The notes: generated from the letters alone by a model not told the origin. DNA of 64,000 nucleotides from Paenibacillus glacialis (GCF_001637205.1 NZ_LVJH01000027.1:115272-179271), one strand, 5' to 3'; shown: positions 46,194 through 55,596, counted from the stretch's first letter. Program-made: numbers and translations.

Positions 46194-46356
46194 CATTTCC
46201 TGACTATTCGCTTCTTAGATAGGAAACCTCTTGGTACCTACTCAATAACCAATAACTTAAAAAGTTCATTCTCTATTTTGTTTGTATTAATTTTCACCCT
46301 TCTTTTCGAAATTATGAGATAATATGTACAACTTGGTTTTAAAGGAGACTGTATTT

Positions 46357-46935
46357 ATGAAGGATCGTTTTAATCATTCCAATTACTTAGTTCGCAAACA
46401 ATTTTTCAAAATTTTCGGTGGAGCTTTTCATATTTATGACCCTCAAGATGGCCTAGTCTTCTACGTTAAACAACAGGCTTTTAAGCTCAAGGAAGATATT
46501 CGGGTGTATAGTTCTGAGGATATGACGGAAGAAGTTCTAGTTATAAAAGCACGATCACGGATCGATTTCTCCGCTACATACGATGTCTTTGACTCCATAA
46601 GTAACGAAACGGTAGGTAGCTTTAGAAGAAAGGGCATGAAGTCTATCTTGAAGGATGAGTGGATCATTCTCGACCAGCAAGAACGTGAGGTTGGACTTAT
46701 TACAGAAGATAGCATGTTAATGGCTATTCTTCGAAGATTTCTATCCAATCTTATACCGCAGACGTTCGTTGGAACAATCGGGCAGCACGATGTGTTAACT
46801 TTCAAACAAAGATTCAATCCTTTTGTCCAGAAGATTGAACTAGATTTCTCAATGGACAGACAACAATTGCTCGATCGCAGACTTGGCATTGCCGCTAGCG
46901 TCTTATTAAGTGCAATCGAAGGTAGACAAGATTAA
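46357..46935 (+). CDS. YxjI/LURP-one-related protein
   Basis: 192 residues from ATG 46357, with AAAGGAGAC upstream; the upstream ATG at 46324 lacks a site. The tubby-like beta-barrel fold is suggested by FFKIFGGAFHIYDPQDGLVFYVKQQAF, KARSRIDFSATYDVFD and FNPFVQKIELDFS, each a family block. YxjI-type proteins are of unknown function, perhaps membrane lipid associated. A single gene with a strong terminator. Confidence 0.85.
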   Translation: MKDRFNHSNYLVRKQFFKIFGGAFHIYDPQDGLVFYVKQQAFKLKEDIRVYSSEDMTEEVLVIKARSRIDFSATYDVFDSISNETVGSFRRKGMKSILKDEWIILDQQEREVGLITEDSMLMAILRRFLSNLIPQTFVGTIGQHDVLTFKQRFNPFVQKIELDFSMDRQQLLDRRLGIAASVLLSAIEGRQD

Positions 46936-46944
46936 ATATATGAA

Positions 46945-46979
46945 CAACGCCCAGATATAACTCTATATCTGGGCGTTTA
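46945..46979 (+). terminator. Terminator of the YxjI-like gene
   Basis: AACGCCCAGATATA-ACTC-TATATCTGGGCGTT, near-perfect arms, followed by T-rich sequence. Confidence 0.92.
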
Positions 46980-47046
46980 ATGTAATACTATTTTGCAACA
47001 TCTAGCGCTATCTCAATGTCCAGTTCACACAAATATTGTGAGATCC

Positions 47047-47478
47047 TTATTGTTTTAAATGGAGCATTTGTTGTAGCAACTGTTCTAGATCCTTTCCGGG
47101 TAATGCCTCTGATAAAATTTCATTAAAAGTTACTTTTGCTAAGTTGATCTTATCTTGCCCTATTTGTGTCAAAGAGGTATAGATACTTCTTCTATCATCA
47201 TCACACGCATGTCTCTTTAAAGCCCCACAGCCCTTTGCTTCAAATCGGCTAACGAGTCTAGATACGGCACTCTGACTTAAACCTACCATTGACTCCAATT
47301 GCTGTAACTTCAGCTTCATATCTGGCGCCTCATACAAGAATAACAGCAAATAAAATTCTTTCAAAGACAATTGATGTTTCTCTTGCAAATTCGCTTCCAA
47401 TGTATTGGCTACGTTCATTTGGATATACGTTAATGCTAACCAGTTGTTTATAAGGTCATTGTTAAGGACATTCTTCAT
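47047..47478 (-). CDS. MarR-family transcriptional regulator
   Basis: 143 residues. The winged helix shows as LQQLESMVGLSQSAVSRLVSRFEAKG and the wing RHACDDDRRSIYTSLTQIGQDKI. The DxRS motif and flanking dimer helices are typical. It lies downstream of the NamA gene on the same strand, but a terminator separates them. A MarR site upstream of namA is possible. RBS AAAGGAAT precedes the ATG. Confidence 0.88.
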   Translation of the reverse strand: MKNVLNNDLINNWLALTYIQMNVANTLEANLQEKHQLSLKEFYLLLFLYEAPDMKLKLQQLESMVGLSQSAVSRLVSRFEAKGCGALKRHACDDDRRSIYTSLTQIGQDKINLAKVTFNEILSEALPGKDLEQLLQQMLHLKQ

Positions 47479-47555
47479 CTCATAATTCCTTTCTCAGACA
47501 TCAAGCGAATGAATTCTCTGATCACATTATAACATCACAATCGCGTTCTTGTATA

Positions 47556-47592
47556 AAGAAAGAGACTCGCTTAGGCTTTCCTGCGAGTCTCC
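47556..47592 (-). terminator. Terminator of namA
   Basis: GAGACTCGC-AGGAAAGCCTAA-GCGAGTCTC followed by TTTCTTT on the minus strand, separating namA from the MarR gene. Confidence 0.92.
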
Positions 47593-47623
47593 CCATCAAT
47601 AATCAAGTTATTCAATTATGTCT

Positions 47624-48661
47624 TTATCTTTTGGTTCTGGGAAATCCAAGCTCATACTGCTTTGGAATTTCTGTCTCTTTTTGAAGTTGAACCGAAGCCT
47701 CTAGCGTCCAATAAGGATTTCTTAGCATTCCCCTTCCGATGGCAACAAGGTCAGCATCCTCATTACCTATAACCGCATTGGCAAGAACAGGTTCGTCCAA
47801 TCTCCCAACCGCAATCACCGGAACATTCAGACTCTCCTTTATTTCTCTAGCCAATGAGACTTGGTATGCCGCATGTGTTCCCGGTTTTCCAGCAGCTGCA
47901 ATTGGTCCTTCACCACCTGCACTAACATGGAACATATCTACCCCTGCTTCTTTATATGCCATACTGAATTTCAGGCTCTCTTCGATTCCATATCCTCCAT
48001 CGACATATTCCTTAGCAGAAATTCGCATGATCAACGGCATTCCTATCGGCATTTCACTTTTTGCCGCACGAATAACTTCAGTTCCGAATCGGTTTAAATC
48101 TTGTCCATATTCATCAGTTCTATGGTTAGTTAGAGGGGATTGGAACTGATGTATAAGATAACCGTGCGCACCATGAAGTTCAATAACATCAACTCCAGCT
48201 TGCACAGCCCTGTTTACACCCTTACGGTATTTCTCGACCATAACTTGTACTTCTTCAGTTGTTAGTTCTCTTGGTGTTGTAGACTCTGAGTCAAAAGGAA
48301 TTGCCGATGGCGCTACAGGAACTACCGCATCTTCAGCCTTACGTCCAGCGTGAGCAATTTGAATTCCCACTTTTGCACCATACGAATGGCACGCCTCAAC
48401 AATTCTAGCTAACGCGGGAATATGTTCATCTGACCAAATACCGAGATCGAAATCGGTAATTCGGCCATCAGGATCAACATCAGTCATCTCAATAATAATT
48501 AACCCCGCTCCACCGATAGCTCGACTCACATAATGCATGTAATGCCAATCCGTAGCAATTCCGTCTTTGTTGGTTACTGAATATTGACACATCGGAGGCA
48601 TAACCACACGGTTTTTTAGTTTCAAATCCTTAAATTCATAGGGGGTAAATAAATCCTTCAT
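47624..48661 (-). CDS. namA: NADPH dehydrogenase, old yellow enzyme family
   Basis: 345 residues, the length of YqjM/NamA. Key residues: Cys25 in PPMCQYS, which tunes the flavin, Tyr27, the HGAHGYLIHQF substrate-binding His pair, and Arg in the phosphate region VAIGRGMLRNP. It reduces electrophilic alkenes and nitro compounds with NADPH as part of the electrophile response. It ends at its own terminator; a MarR gene sits downstream and a dyad (CAAATTATTTG, 48725-48735) upstream. Confidence 0.92.
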   Translation of the reverse strand: MKDLFTPYEFKDLKLKNRVVMPPMCQYSVTNKDGIATDWHYMHYVSRAIGGAGLIIIEMTDVDPDGRITDFDLGIWSDEHIPALARIVEACHSYGAKVGIQIAHAGRKAEDAVVPVAPSAIPFDSESTTPRELTTEEVQVMVEKYRKGVNRAVQAGVDVIELHGAHGYLIHQFQSPLTNHRTDEYGQDLNRFGTEVIRAAKSEMPIGMPLIMRISAKEYVDGGYGIEESLKFSMAYKEAGVDMFHVSAGGEGPIAAAGKPGTHAAYQVSLAREIKESLNVPVIAVGRLDEPVLANAVIGNEDADLVAIGRGMLRNPYWTLEASVQLQKETEIPKQYELGFPRTKR

Positions 48662-48724
48662 GTTTTGTCTCCTCTTTGTATGATTTATTGAATTTCATTA
48701 TCTTCATATAATCCAATATTTAAT

Positions 48725-48735
48725 CAAATTATTTG
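48725..48735. promoter_or_regulatory. Short dyad upstream of namA
   Basis: CAAAT-T-ATTTG, 64 bases before the namA start, AT-rich like MarR sites. Only 11 bases, so chance is possible. Confidence 0.3.
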
Positions 48736-48896
48736 AATGTATGCTCATGCATGTAAATATACCTAATATCGCAGCTTCTGTCAACAACTAGTCCAAAGTG
48801 TAGTACTAGACTTACGCTACATTACTTGTTGATCCTTACTACTTGAAAGACAGCTAGATATATGGACGTTTGCCCAAGAAAAATAAAAATCGCATG

Positions 48897-49224
48897 AAAA
48901 AAAATCTTATTGCAGGAGTTGGACTTCCAATTGAATACGGTTCAACGTTTTTTACAACAGTTAAAGTTCGAAGCAACAATTGCACCATCACCAATACTGC
49001 TTTACCGTTGGAGTGACCTTTTCCCATCCTCCAGCAAAAATATTGAAAGGATATGTTGTAAAACCATCCATTCGATGATTAGCACCATTCATAATAAAAG
49101 AAACTCCTTCAGCGATAGCGCAGAACTTACCGATAATTAACTTATCACCTAAAAAGTCATAATGATGCTGAATATTGTTATAGAAATTCTCTGGTGAGCT
49201 TGTATTGCTATTTTGGAAATACAC
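48897..49224 (-). pseudogene. Xenobiotic acetyltransferase (Vat/CatB-like) remnant
   Basis: The frame 49224-48988 gives SPENFYNNIQHHYDFLGDKL, IIGKFCAIAEGVSFIMNGANHRMDG and FTTYPFNIFAGGWEKVTPT. This is the left-handed beta-helix core of streptogramin A/chloramphenicol acetyltransferases. About 45 residues with the catalytic-loop end are deleted, after which GDGAIVASN and, one base shift later, TVVKNVEPYSIGSPTPAI are readable. Deletion plus frameshift make it inactive. Confidence 0.8.
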
Positions 49225-49371
49225 TCGAGCAATACGGAGACATATTGCAATTAATGCTCAGCTGATTTGCGCCTTACGCCTATAACACCTCATGATGTTC
49301 AGCATGCTCTAACCATTCGTGCTACATTTGTTTTCTGGCAAGACTGGTTACGGGCCCATTATCCGTAGCAC

Positions 49372-49410
49372 AAAAAAAAGCAGCCCAAGTCTAAAAGACT
49401 GGACTGCTTA
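49372..49410 (-). terminator. Terminator of the 5'-nucleotidase gene
   Basis: AAGCAGTCCAGTCTTTTAG paired with the GACTTGGGCTGCTT arm, followed on the minus strand by a run of eight T. Confidence 0.9.
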
Positions 49411-49418
49411 TACACAAA

Positions 49419-51641
49419 TTATTTTAACATATCTACATATTCATCGTACACATAGCCAATAGATCCGTTATAAGTAACCTTCAACCAGCCATACTTCGTT
49501 CCTAGCACTTCAAGAACAGTTCCCTTCGGCACCGCCATATAGATCTTCGCCTTGGAAGAAGCTTCGGCACGAACATTCAAAAAGTATGCTGTTACCTTTG
49601 CTTGATTCGTAACATCAGTTACCACTGGTGGTTTTACTGGTTTTGCTTCTGGTTTTGCTTCTGGTTTAACTTCTTCTTGTGGAACAATTGCTGCTGCTTT
49701 TATGGCTACATTAAGCTTATGATAGAACTCGCCTTTTGTCATAGCACGTGCAGATAGGTCCGTTCTCACCTTTGCTTTTTGAGACAATTCATCAATCTCT
49801 TTTCGAGTGATCGTATCCAAAATGTTAATTGATGCTACATTGGTGTATTTACCGTCATCCGTTTTAGGAATCTCTAATACGCCTGTGTTAATAAGTTCAA
49901 TTACATCTACACGTTCAGGTGAAGTGGTATCAACGCCAATAATTTTCCAATTATTTTGAATTTGAGGCTCGTATACACCCTTCTTCACTTCTTTCAAATA
50001 AGCAATTGCACGATTACGAATAGTTCCATCCATTTCGCCAAATGCGCTTGCATCCTTGGAGGACCATAGCTGTTGGAATTTCCGTCCTTCGAGTGCTCCA
50101 CCCTTTGCTTTCAGAGCGTCCATCCGATATGCATTCATGCCCAATTTGATAACATCATCTTGCTTGATAGAGGTTCCGTCCATTTTTCGTAAATTCGTAA
50201 TTCGGCTACCATAAGGCTTCGTTAAGTCGATTTCATATTTAACGCCACCAAAAAAATCATTCGTACTATACTTGGAAGCGCGACGTGTCTTATCAAAGCT
50301 AACCGTTATATCGCCTGGTCGGGTCGAGTTAAAGTAGCCTACTGCCCATTCCATGTAATCTTTCAAATCTTTACCCGTTACTTGGTAAACTGTAATTTCA
50401 CCCAGAGCGAACTGATAGTTATAGGCAATATCTTTTTTCTTAATGGGACCTACATCCAACCGCGCCTTATCGTTATCAATCTGATGAGACACTACATCCG
50501 CCTTACTGTAATGCAGCATGACTTCGTTAAAAAAGTCCGATAACGGCGTTTCTTGAATTTGTACAGTAGGAATATCGTTGATCTCATTCTTAGGTACAAG
50601 GTTCATTCCTTTAAGTTGTGCTACTTCGACATTGGCATCTGCTCTTGCGAAATCATGATACGGCTGCAGTGTAGATTCCAAAGACGGTTCCGATAATGCA
50701 TTCGTTCCATCCGCAGCTTTAACAGGCAATGCAATAGCTTTCTTATCCTTCAGGACTACCTTATCGCCTTGCTTCGTGAATGTAAGGTCTATACGAGAAA
50801 CGTGAGTTCCGTATTTATCCGGCTCGACTATTAGAACACCGTTTACCGTATCCCCCTTAATAAGCTTGTGCATATGACCAGCAAAAATAGCAGCTAACTC
50901 AGGGTTCTCTTTGGCAATATCGGCCACGCCGGTACCTGGGACACCATTTTCATTTTCTAGCCCCATATGCATAAGCCCAACTATTACATCTACTTTACCT
51001 TCTAATTCCTTGATAGCTTTTTTCGTTTCATCTACAGGATTCTTGAATACGAGCCCATCTAAATGGTTAGTGCCCTTCTCAAATTCTGTCGTCATAGGAG
51101 TATCCATTCCAATAATCCCAATCTTTATCCCTGCTTTTTCGATAATGGTATACGCAGGTAAGAATCTATCTCCATTGTCCTTATAGATGTTTCCCGCCAG
51201 CATTTGGCCTTTATACTGAGAGGTAACCTTCTTGAACACATCCAACCCAAAATTGAACTCATGATTGCCCATCACCCAAGCATCATAATTCATTTCATTC
51301 ATAGCTACCATCATCGGAGACTTCGGTTGGTCATTAAATAATTCCGCCGAATTACCCTGAATCATATCACCAGCATCGAGTAAAATCGTATTCGGGTTCT
51401 CTTCACGAACCTTCTTAATGATTGTAAACAACTGCGTTAAACTGCCACTTGGATTGGGGCCGTCCAGCGCATAATCCCATGGCATAAACCGTCCATGAAT
51501 ATCCGACGTACCTAAAATGGAAATCTCAGTATCCAGACTTGCCGATTCCGCCGCTTCTACCGAAACTGGGATGGACATGAAAGCGCTGCCACATAATAGT
51601 GAAGCAACAATAGCAAAAAGCATTTTTTTCTTAGCCTTCAT
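49419..51641 (-). CDS. Secreted 5'-nucleotidase/cyclic-nucleotide phosphodiesterase with SH3 domain
   Basis: 740 residues from ATG 51641 (AAAGGAG upstream); a longer frame to 51806 lacks a site. Signal peptide at about 1-28 (VSVEAAES). The metallophosphatase domain has DIHGRFMPW, LLDAGDMIQGN, MGNHEFNFG and FAGHMHK with the usual metal ligands. The 5'-nucleotidase C-terminal domain follows (about 330-560). A KPEAKPEAKPVKPP linker leads to an SH3b wall-binding domain (LNVRAEASSKAKIYMAVPKG). It probably recovers phosphate and nucleosides from nucleotides outside the cell. No sorting signal. Confidence 0.92.
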   Translation of the reverse strand: MKAKKKMLFAIVASLLCGSAFMSIPVSVEAAESASLDTEISILGTSDIHGRFMPWDYALDGPNPSGSLTQLFTIIKKVREENPNTILLDAGDMIQGNSAELFNDQPKSPMMVAMNEMNYDAWVMGNHEFNFGLDVFKKVTSQYKGQMLAGNIYKDNGDRFLPAYTIIEKAGIKIGIIGMDTPMTTEFEKGTNHLDGLVFKNPVDETKKAIKELEGKVDVIVGLMHMGLENENGVPGTGVADIAKENPELAAIFAGHMHKLIKGDTVNGVLIVEPDKYGTHVSRIDLTFTKQGDKVVLKDKKAIALPVKAADGTNALSEPSLESTLQPYHDFARADANVEVAQLKGMNLVPKNEINDIPTVQIQETPLSDFFNEVMLHYSKADVVSHQIDNDKARLDVGPIKKKDIAYNYQFALGEITVYQVTGKDLKDYMEWAVGYFNSTRPGDITVSFDKTRRASKYSTNDFFGGVKYEIDLTKPYGSRITNLRKMDGTSIKQDDVIKLGMNAYRMDALKAKGGALEGRKFQQLWSSKDASAFGEMDGTIRNRAIAYLKEVKKGVYEPQIQNNWKIIGVDTTSPERVDVIELINTGVLEIPKTDDGKYTNVASINILDTITRKEIDELSQKAKVRTDLSARAMTKGEFYHKLNVAIKAAAIVPQEEVKPEAKPEAKPVKPPVVTDVTNQAKVTAYFLNVRAEASSKAKIYMAVPKGTVLEVLGTKYGWLKVTYNGSIGYVYDEYVDMLK

Positions 51642-51859
51642 TATGATTCTCCTTTGTTGTGTTGGATTACCGTACATGCTAACTAGATACAGCTTGTCAT
51701 CGATAGAATACATACCGCACATTCCTGATCCCTTCGACATATTCATTCTAATGTATATGCTGCATTTTAGATATATCAAAAAATAAAATTGTTCTATTTT
51801 ATACATTGTTGTCGAGATTTTCTATGAGTTGTGGATGTCAGTTCAAGGTTATGATCGCA
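51642..51859. other. Promoter region of the 5'-nucleotidase gene
   Basis: AT-rich, with no further coding frame supported. The frame that continues upstream of the chosen start lacks an RBS. Confidence 0.35.
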
Positions 51860-52130
51860 CGCTTCCTTTTCTGTTTTGGTTGAATGGCCTTGTGATCAAA
51901 CAAATCCATAATTGGCGTAGACTTTAGAGCGATTCAAACATCAGTTGGATAGCATTCAGGCTGTTGTTCTCTGTTGTTCTTACTTCGATTGCGGCTGAGC
52001 ACAGAATCATCGATGATGAACACTCGTACACGAGTAGCTGAAATGAGCGACTCGAAATTGAATTGGCATGGTTGATAGACATTTCCTTGATACCACATAA
52101 GAAAGGTGTTTTCCTACGCACTCCACATGA
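51860..52130 (-). pseudogene. Possible transposase remnant
   Basis: Minus-strand frames show FIIDDSVLSRNRSK, resembling the first catalytic-Asp block (IDDSxxxRxRSK) of some IS4-type DDE transposases, and DLFDHKAIQPKQKRKRA. Stops and shifts break the reading. No terminal inverted repeats were found. Confidence 0.4.
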
Positions 52131-52203
52131 GTCGTATGCTTAATATTGAGAAAATAACTTTCTAAATACTATCGCAAATTTGGTTTCAAATTTGACCGAA
52201 TGC

Positions 52204-52247
52204 AAAACAAACTTAGAAGGTCCACAAGGACCGTCCAAGCTTGTTAT
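52204..52247 (-). terminator. Terminator of the NHL/SLH gene
   Basis: GGTCC-ACAA-GGACC core with outer AACAA..CTT/AAGCTTGTT arms, just beyond the gene end at 52255; minus-strand side is T-rich. Confidence 0.75.
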
Positions 52248-52254
52248 TTTTACT

Positions 52255-54501
52255 TTACTTACTCTTTTGAACCAACATTTTCAGCAGAACCGTTACGGCT
52301 TCAGCCCTCGTTGCATGGTCTTGAGCGGCGAATTGGTTCGCTCCTTTACCTTGCACAATACCTGCTCGCTTCACGTTAGCCACACTGCCTTTCGCCCACG
52401 CCGGAATATCCTTGTCGTCTGCGAAGTCAGTTACGGAATTTGCTTCGATAGACTGACCCAGAGCATTCCCAATCATTGCTACCATCTCAGCGCGTGTGAT
52501 CTCAGCATCCGCACGGAAGGTACTGTCCTTATACCCTTTAATTATACCTGCTTGTACAGCTTGCGCGACCGCTTTCTGCGCCCAAGCTCCGATCTTCGCA
52601 GAATCTGTAAAGGTCAGCGCCACTCCTGCCTCTTGTGGCTTCAGCGCATTCATCAGCATTACTGCAAATTCCGCACGTGTCACGGTATGATTCGGCTTAA
52701 ATGTACCATCCGGATAACCCATGACGATTCCGCTACTTATTGCTTGCTTGATGTTCGCCTCTGCCCAGTGCCCAAAGATATCACTAATACTAGCTACCGT
52801 TGACGTTTCCGTTGGGTGGTTCGTTACGGGCATACCCGTAGCTTGATCTACAACGAGTACTGCAAACTTCCCAAAGTGATTAACTTCCACACTAATGCGG
52901 TTGCCGTTGATTTTACCCCCGGAGACACCCATCCATTCTTTCTTCCCATCCTCATAATAGAAGACACCCACCGATTGATTGCTCTTCAAACTTGTTGGAT
53001 CAAATGTTAGAGTTATCGTTACCGGTTTACTGAAGTTTTCCGGGAAGTTTTTCAGAATTTCAAATATCGAGCTGCCCAGAACCTCTTTATTATTTAGAAT
53101 ATTTTGGGAGTTCAGGACTTTCTCTATCGTTAATTTCAGTTCTTTATTTGTTGCATTAGCCGGAATCGAGATCCTGATCATATCTTCAAGACTAACCTCG
53201 CCCATTTTACCCGCGGGAAGCGTTATTTGACCATTTGTTGAAGTCAATTTGGTTTCACTTGGTGACGTCGATTGTGTCGAAGACACATCCGTTACCGGAT
53301 AGACGGGTGGCAATGGTGGTAGGTTCGCGGTTCTGGCTTCCACCAGATTGGAGGCCATTCTTTGCCCAGGAGCAAAATTGGCGCTTAGGCGGAACTGATA
53401 GTTTGTATTGACTGTCAATGGATAAATCGTTGTCTTCGTTTCGTTGGCGGCCAAGGCCTTATTGCTCCAATTTTCTCCGTCTTGCGACCATTCAAGCTCG
53501 AGATCGGTTGCCCCCTCTACCTCAGGCCATGTGACGGTCGCCTGGTCTGAAGTTGTCACGATTTGTGGGCTGTCCAAGGTGAGTGAAAATTTTTGCACAC
53601 GGCGTAGCATGGAATCATCTACATAGATATTTCCGGCATTATCGGTGGCAACACCGAATGTAACCTCAAATTCTCCAGGAGCTGAGCCTTCCGTACCCCA
53701 CATCCTGATTGATTTCCCATACGGATCAAGCACTTGAATCCGATAATTCTTCGTCTCCATTACATGCAGATTTCCGTACCGATCAAAGATGAGCGCTTGT
53801 GGAAAACTGAATTGCCCTGGTTCGGCGCTTTCCCCCTCTCCCCATTGTCCAAGATAGTCGCCCATGGCATCGAATTTCTGGATGCGGAAGTTGCCTGGGT
53901 CAGCGATAAAAATGGTGCCATCGCGATCGATCGCGATGCCAGACGGAGCATTAAATTGCCCGGGAGCGGTTCCAGGCGCTCCCCATGTGAGCAAAATTTG
54001 TCCAGTTGGATCATATTTTCGCACCTGATGCAATCCGGCATTCGATACATACACGTTACCCTCCTGATCGACTGCCAGTCCCAATACGCCAGTATTCAGA
54101 AAATCACTATCATCCCAACGCCTCAGTTCGGTGCCGTCTGGCTGAAATACCCGAATGTTGCCTTGTCCATTATTCACATAGACAAGCCCACTATGATCAA
54201 CCGCAATGGCCCTTGGCATTCCGAAGACCATTCCGTCAATATCCCATTCTTGTAGAAACTGCCCATTTGATGTGAATTTCTGCACACGGCTGTTCATTGT
54301 ATCCGCGACGTAAAGATTTCCTGCTTGATCAATTGCCATCCCTTGGGGAAAACTAAATTGCCCCTCCTCCTCGCCATCTTCTCCCCATTGACTAAACACG
54401 GGAGCAGCTAATGCCTTCTCTCCATACCCGACGAACAGGGCGGAAGCCATCACAGTAGCTGACAAAACACATTTCGTAAATATTGACATGCTTTTCTTCA
54501 T
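52255..54501 (-). CDS. Secreted NHL-repeat surface protein with SLH anchors
   Basis: 748 residues from ATG 54501 (AAGGAAAGTGAG upstream). Signal peptide ends near KALAAPVF. Six NHL repeats (about 35-330) of the pattern FSFPQGMAIDQAGNLYVADT form a six-bladed propeller. A fibronectin-type III-like domain follows (about 335-400), then a ZU5-like region (ITLPAGKMG, IRISIPANA) and three C-terminal SLH domains (FGHWAEANIKQAIS, IGAWAQKAVAQAV, IPAWAKGSVANV). It is anchored to wall polymer. Two Fur-like boxes upstream suggest iron control, unusual for this architecture. Confidence 0.92.
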   Translation of the reverse strand: MKKSMSIFTKCVLSATVMASALFVGYGEKALAAPVFSQWGEDGEEEGQFSFPQGMAIDQAGNLYVADTMNSRVQKFTSNGQFLQEWDIDGMVFGMPRAIAVDHSGLVYVNNGQGNIRVFQPDGTELRRWDDSDFLNTGVLGLAVDQEGNVYVSNAGLHQVRKYDPTGQILLTWGAPGTAPGQFNAPSGIAIDRDGTIFIADPGNFRIQKFDAMGDYLGQWGEGESAEPGQFSFPQALIFDRYGNLHVMETKNYRIQVLDPYGKSIRMWGTEGSAPGEFEVTFGVATDNAGNIYVDDSMLRRVQKFSLTLDSPQIVTTSDQATVTWPEVEGATDLELEWSQDGENWSNKALAANETKTTIYPLTVNTNYQFRLSANFAPGQRMASNLVEARTANLPPLPPVYPVTDVSSTQSTSPSETKLTSTNGQITLPAGKMGEVSLEDMIRISIPANATNKELKLTIEKVLNSQNILNNKEVLGSSIFEILKNFPENFSKPVTITLTFDPTSLKSNQSVGVFYYEDGKKEWMGVSGGKINGNRISVEVNHFGKFAVLVVDQATGMPVTNHPTETSTVASISDIFGHWAEANIKQAISSGIVMGYPDGTFKPNHTVTRAEFAVMLMNALKPQEAGVALTFTDSAKIGAWAQKAVAQAVQAGIIKGYKDSTFRADAEITRAEMVAMIGNALGQSIEANSVTDFADDKDIPAWAKGSVANVKRAGIVQGKGANQFAAQDHATRAEAVTVLLKMLVQKSK

Positions 54502-54604
54502 TGTCTCACTTTCCTTTTCACCATTCTTGTTTGCATGAATCAATCTGTAGTTGTCAAACCTGAACCTGTTGCTCACATCTCCTCTCAAAATAGCTTAGTG
54601 AATT

Positions 54605-54619
54605 GATAAAGATAATCAA
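54605..54619. promoter_or_regulatory. Fur-like box, weaker copy
   Basis: TGATAAAGATAATCA matches 13 of 15 positions of the 7-1-7 consensus, 104 bases before the NHL/SLH start. Confidence 0.6.
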
Positions 54620-54671
54620 TCTAGACGTTCTCAAAAAAGAAAGAAAGATTTTCTAAATAGCTTGCTTTACT

Positions 54672-54690
54672 GATAATGATATTCATTATC
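54672..54690. promoter_or_regulatory. Fur box upstream of the NHL/SLH gene
   Basis: GATAATGATATTCATTATC differs at one position from the 19-base Fur consensus. It lies about 170 bases upstream of the NHL/SLH start and could also face the decayed XRE gene to the right. Confidence 0.85.
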
Positions 54691-54857
54691 AACTATGTAG
54701 TTCTGCTATAGTATCAATAAAACAAATTTCTTGTCAATCAATTGTTTTATCCGTGTCGTTGTTCTGTCCGATACTGATAGTTGAAATACCCATTTTGCAA
54801 ATCCTCCTGCGCCTGATGATAACTCATTGATAATGGTTTTAAAAGGAGTCTTTTCCT

Positions 54858-55089
54858 TTGGACCATAATGAGCAAACTATCAAACAAGTTATCGGTAAAA
54901 CCTTAAAAGCTATACGAATAAAGAGGACTTAGCTGGAAAATGCGAGGTAGATCGCTCTTACATCTGATAGTGGTAGGTCGAAACGAGCCCTCTGTCAGCA
55001 AGATATTTGAACTATGTGATGGGCTGAATATTAAGCCTTCCTCTTTCTTTCATTTAATTGAAATCGAGTACGATAAACTTAAATCCTGA
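54858..55089 (+). pseudogene. XRE-family regulator, nonsense and frameshift
   Basis: From TTG 54858 (AAAAGGAG upstream): DHNEQTIKQVIGKTLKAIRI, KRT, then TAG. Behind it VDRSYI and, after further stops, GRNEPSVSKIFELCDGLNIK and PSSFFHLIEIEYDKLKS complete the standard XRE fold. A stretch of the recognition helix is lost. A strong terminator follows, so it was once a single gene. Confidence 0.85.
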
Positions 55090-55096
55090 ACACAAA

Positions 55097-55144
55097 ATAA
55101 AGAGCGGAAGGTAAGCACCCATGCTTAACTCTTCCGCTCTTTAT
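55097..55144 (+). terminator. Terminator of the XRE pseudogene
   Basis: AAAGAGCGGAAG...CTTCCGCTCTTT with an inner TAAGC/GCTTA stem. Works on both strands. Confidence 0.92.
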
Positions 55145-55154
55145 CTTCAATCTG

Positions 55155-55400
55155 ATGTAAAATCCTGTATCTCCTTAAGACATTTCATGCCATCTTTTAT
55201 TCCTGCAGGATACATCCATTCTTTTTCAAGGGCATTACGATAAATTCAACGTTTCCTCCCAGTTAAGTATCTGGTACAGTCGTGGAGCCAATTCCTGCTT
55301 TAACTGTTCCTCTAGTTCAACCTGCTTCTGTCGCAATGGTTCGATTGCTTGCAATCTACCAGCCATTATAGCTAATTCATTGAAGCCTTGTTCCAAAGTT
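55155..55400 (-). pseudogene. Unidentified small gene, frameshifted
   Basis: Minus-strand frame with NELAIMAGRLQAIEPLRQKQ, VELEEQLKQELAPRLYQILN, WEETLN, then after a shift RNALEKEWMYPAGIKDGMKC and LKEIQDFTSD before a stop. Together it looks like a coiled-coil protein of about 85 residues, perhaps phage-related. No start is preserved. Confidence 0.5.
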
Positions 55401-55419
55401 CTCCAAAAGAGGTATCGTA

Positions 55420-55542
55420 ATGGGAGGTAAGTTCAGGTTCGAGGGATTTCAATTGCTTGGGATTATCCTCACGGTAATTGCATTGTCTTTGGTATTCATG
55501 AGTCGGCGGCGCCGGGAGTCAGGGCAATTGCAAGAGTCGTAG
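55420..55542 (+). CDS. Tiny membrane protein or gene tail
   Basis: 40 residues from ATG 55420 with AGAGG upstream. One hydrophobic helix (LLGIILTVIALSLVFM) is followed by SRRRRESGQLQES. A helix followed by an arginine cluster is typical of cell-wall-anchored or NEAT-type protein ends, so this may be the tail of a deleted surface protein. Its independent expression is uncertain. Confidence 0.4.
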   Translation: MGGKFRFEGFQLLGIILTVIALSLVFMSRRRRESGQLQES

Positions 55543-55596
55543 GTTCAACAAGTTCAAATCTACAAACCATTGAGTGGTACGAATCACCGTGCATCA

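Noticed and set aside
46461..46889. Minus-strand frame of 142 codons
   Set aside because: Shadow of the YxjI-like gene; no RBS or domain.
49611..49690. Short Lys-Pro-Glu-Ala tandem repeat as a mobile or CRISPR repeat
   Set aside because: It is coding: the KPEAKPEAKPVKPP linker of the 5'-nucleotidase, a normal flexible linker.
52180..52803. Plus-strand frame of 207 codons
   Set aside because: Antisense to the SLH domains of the NHL/SLH gene, cysteine- and arginine-rich shadow composition, no RBS.
53734..54255. Plus-strand frame of 173 codons inside the NHL/SLH gene
   Set aside because: The opposite strand encodes recognisable NHL repeats. This frame has no RBS and no protein-like motifs.
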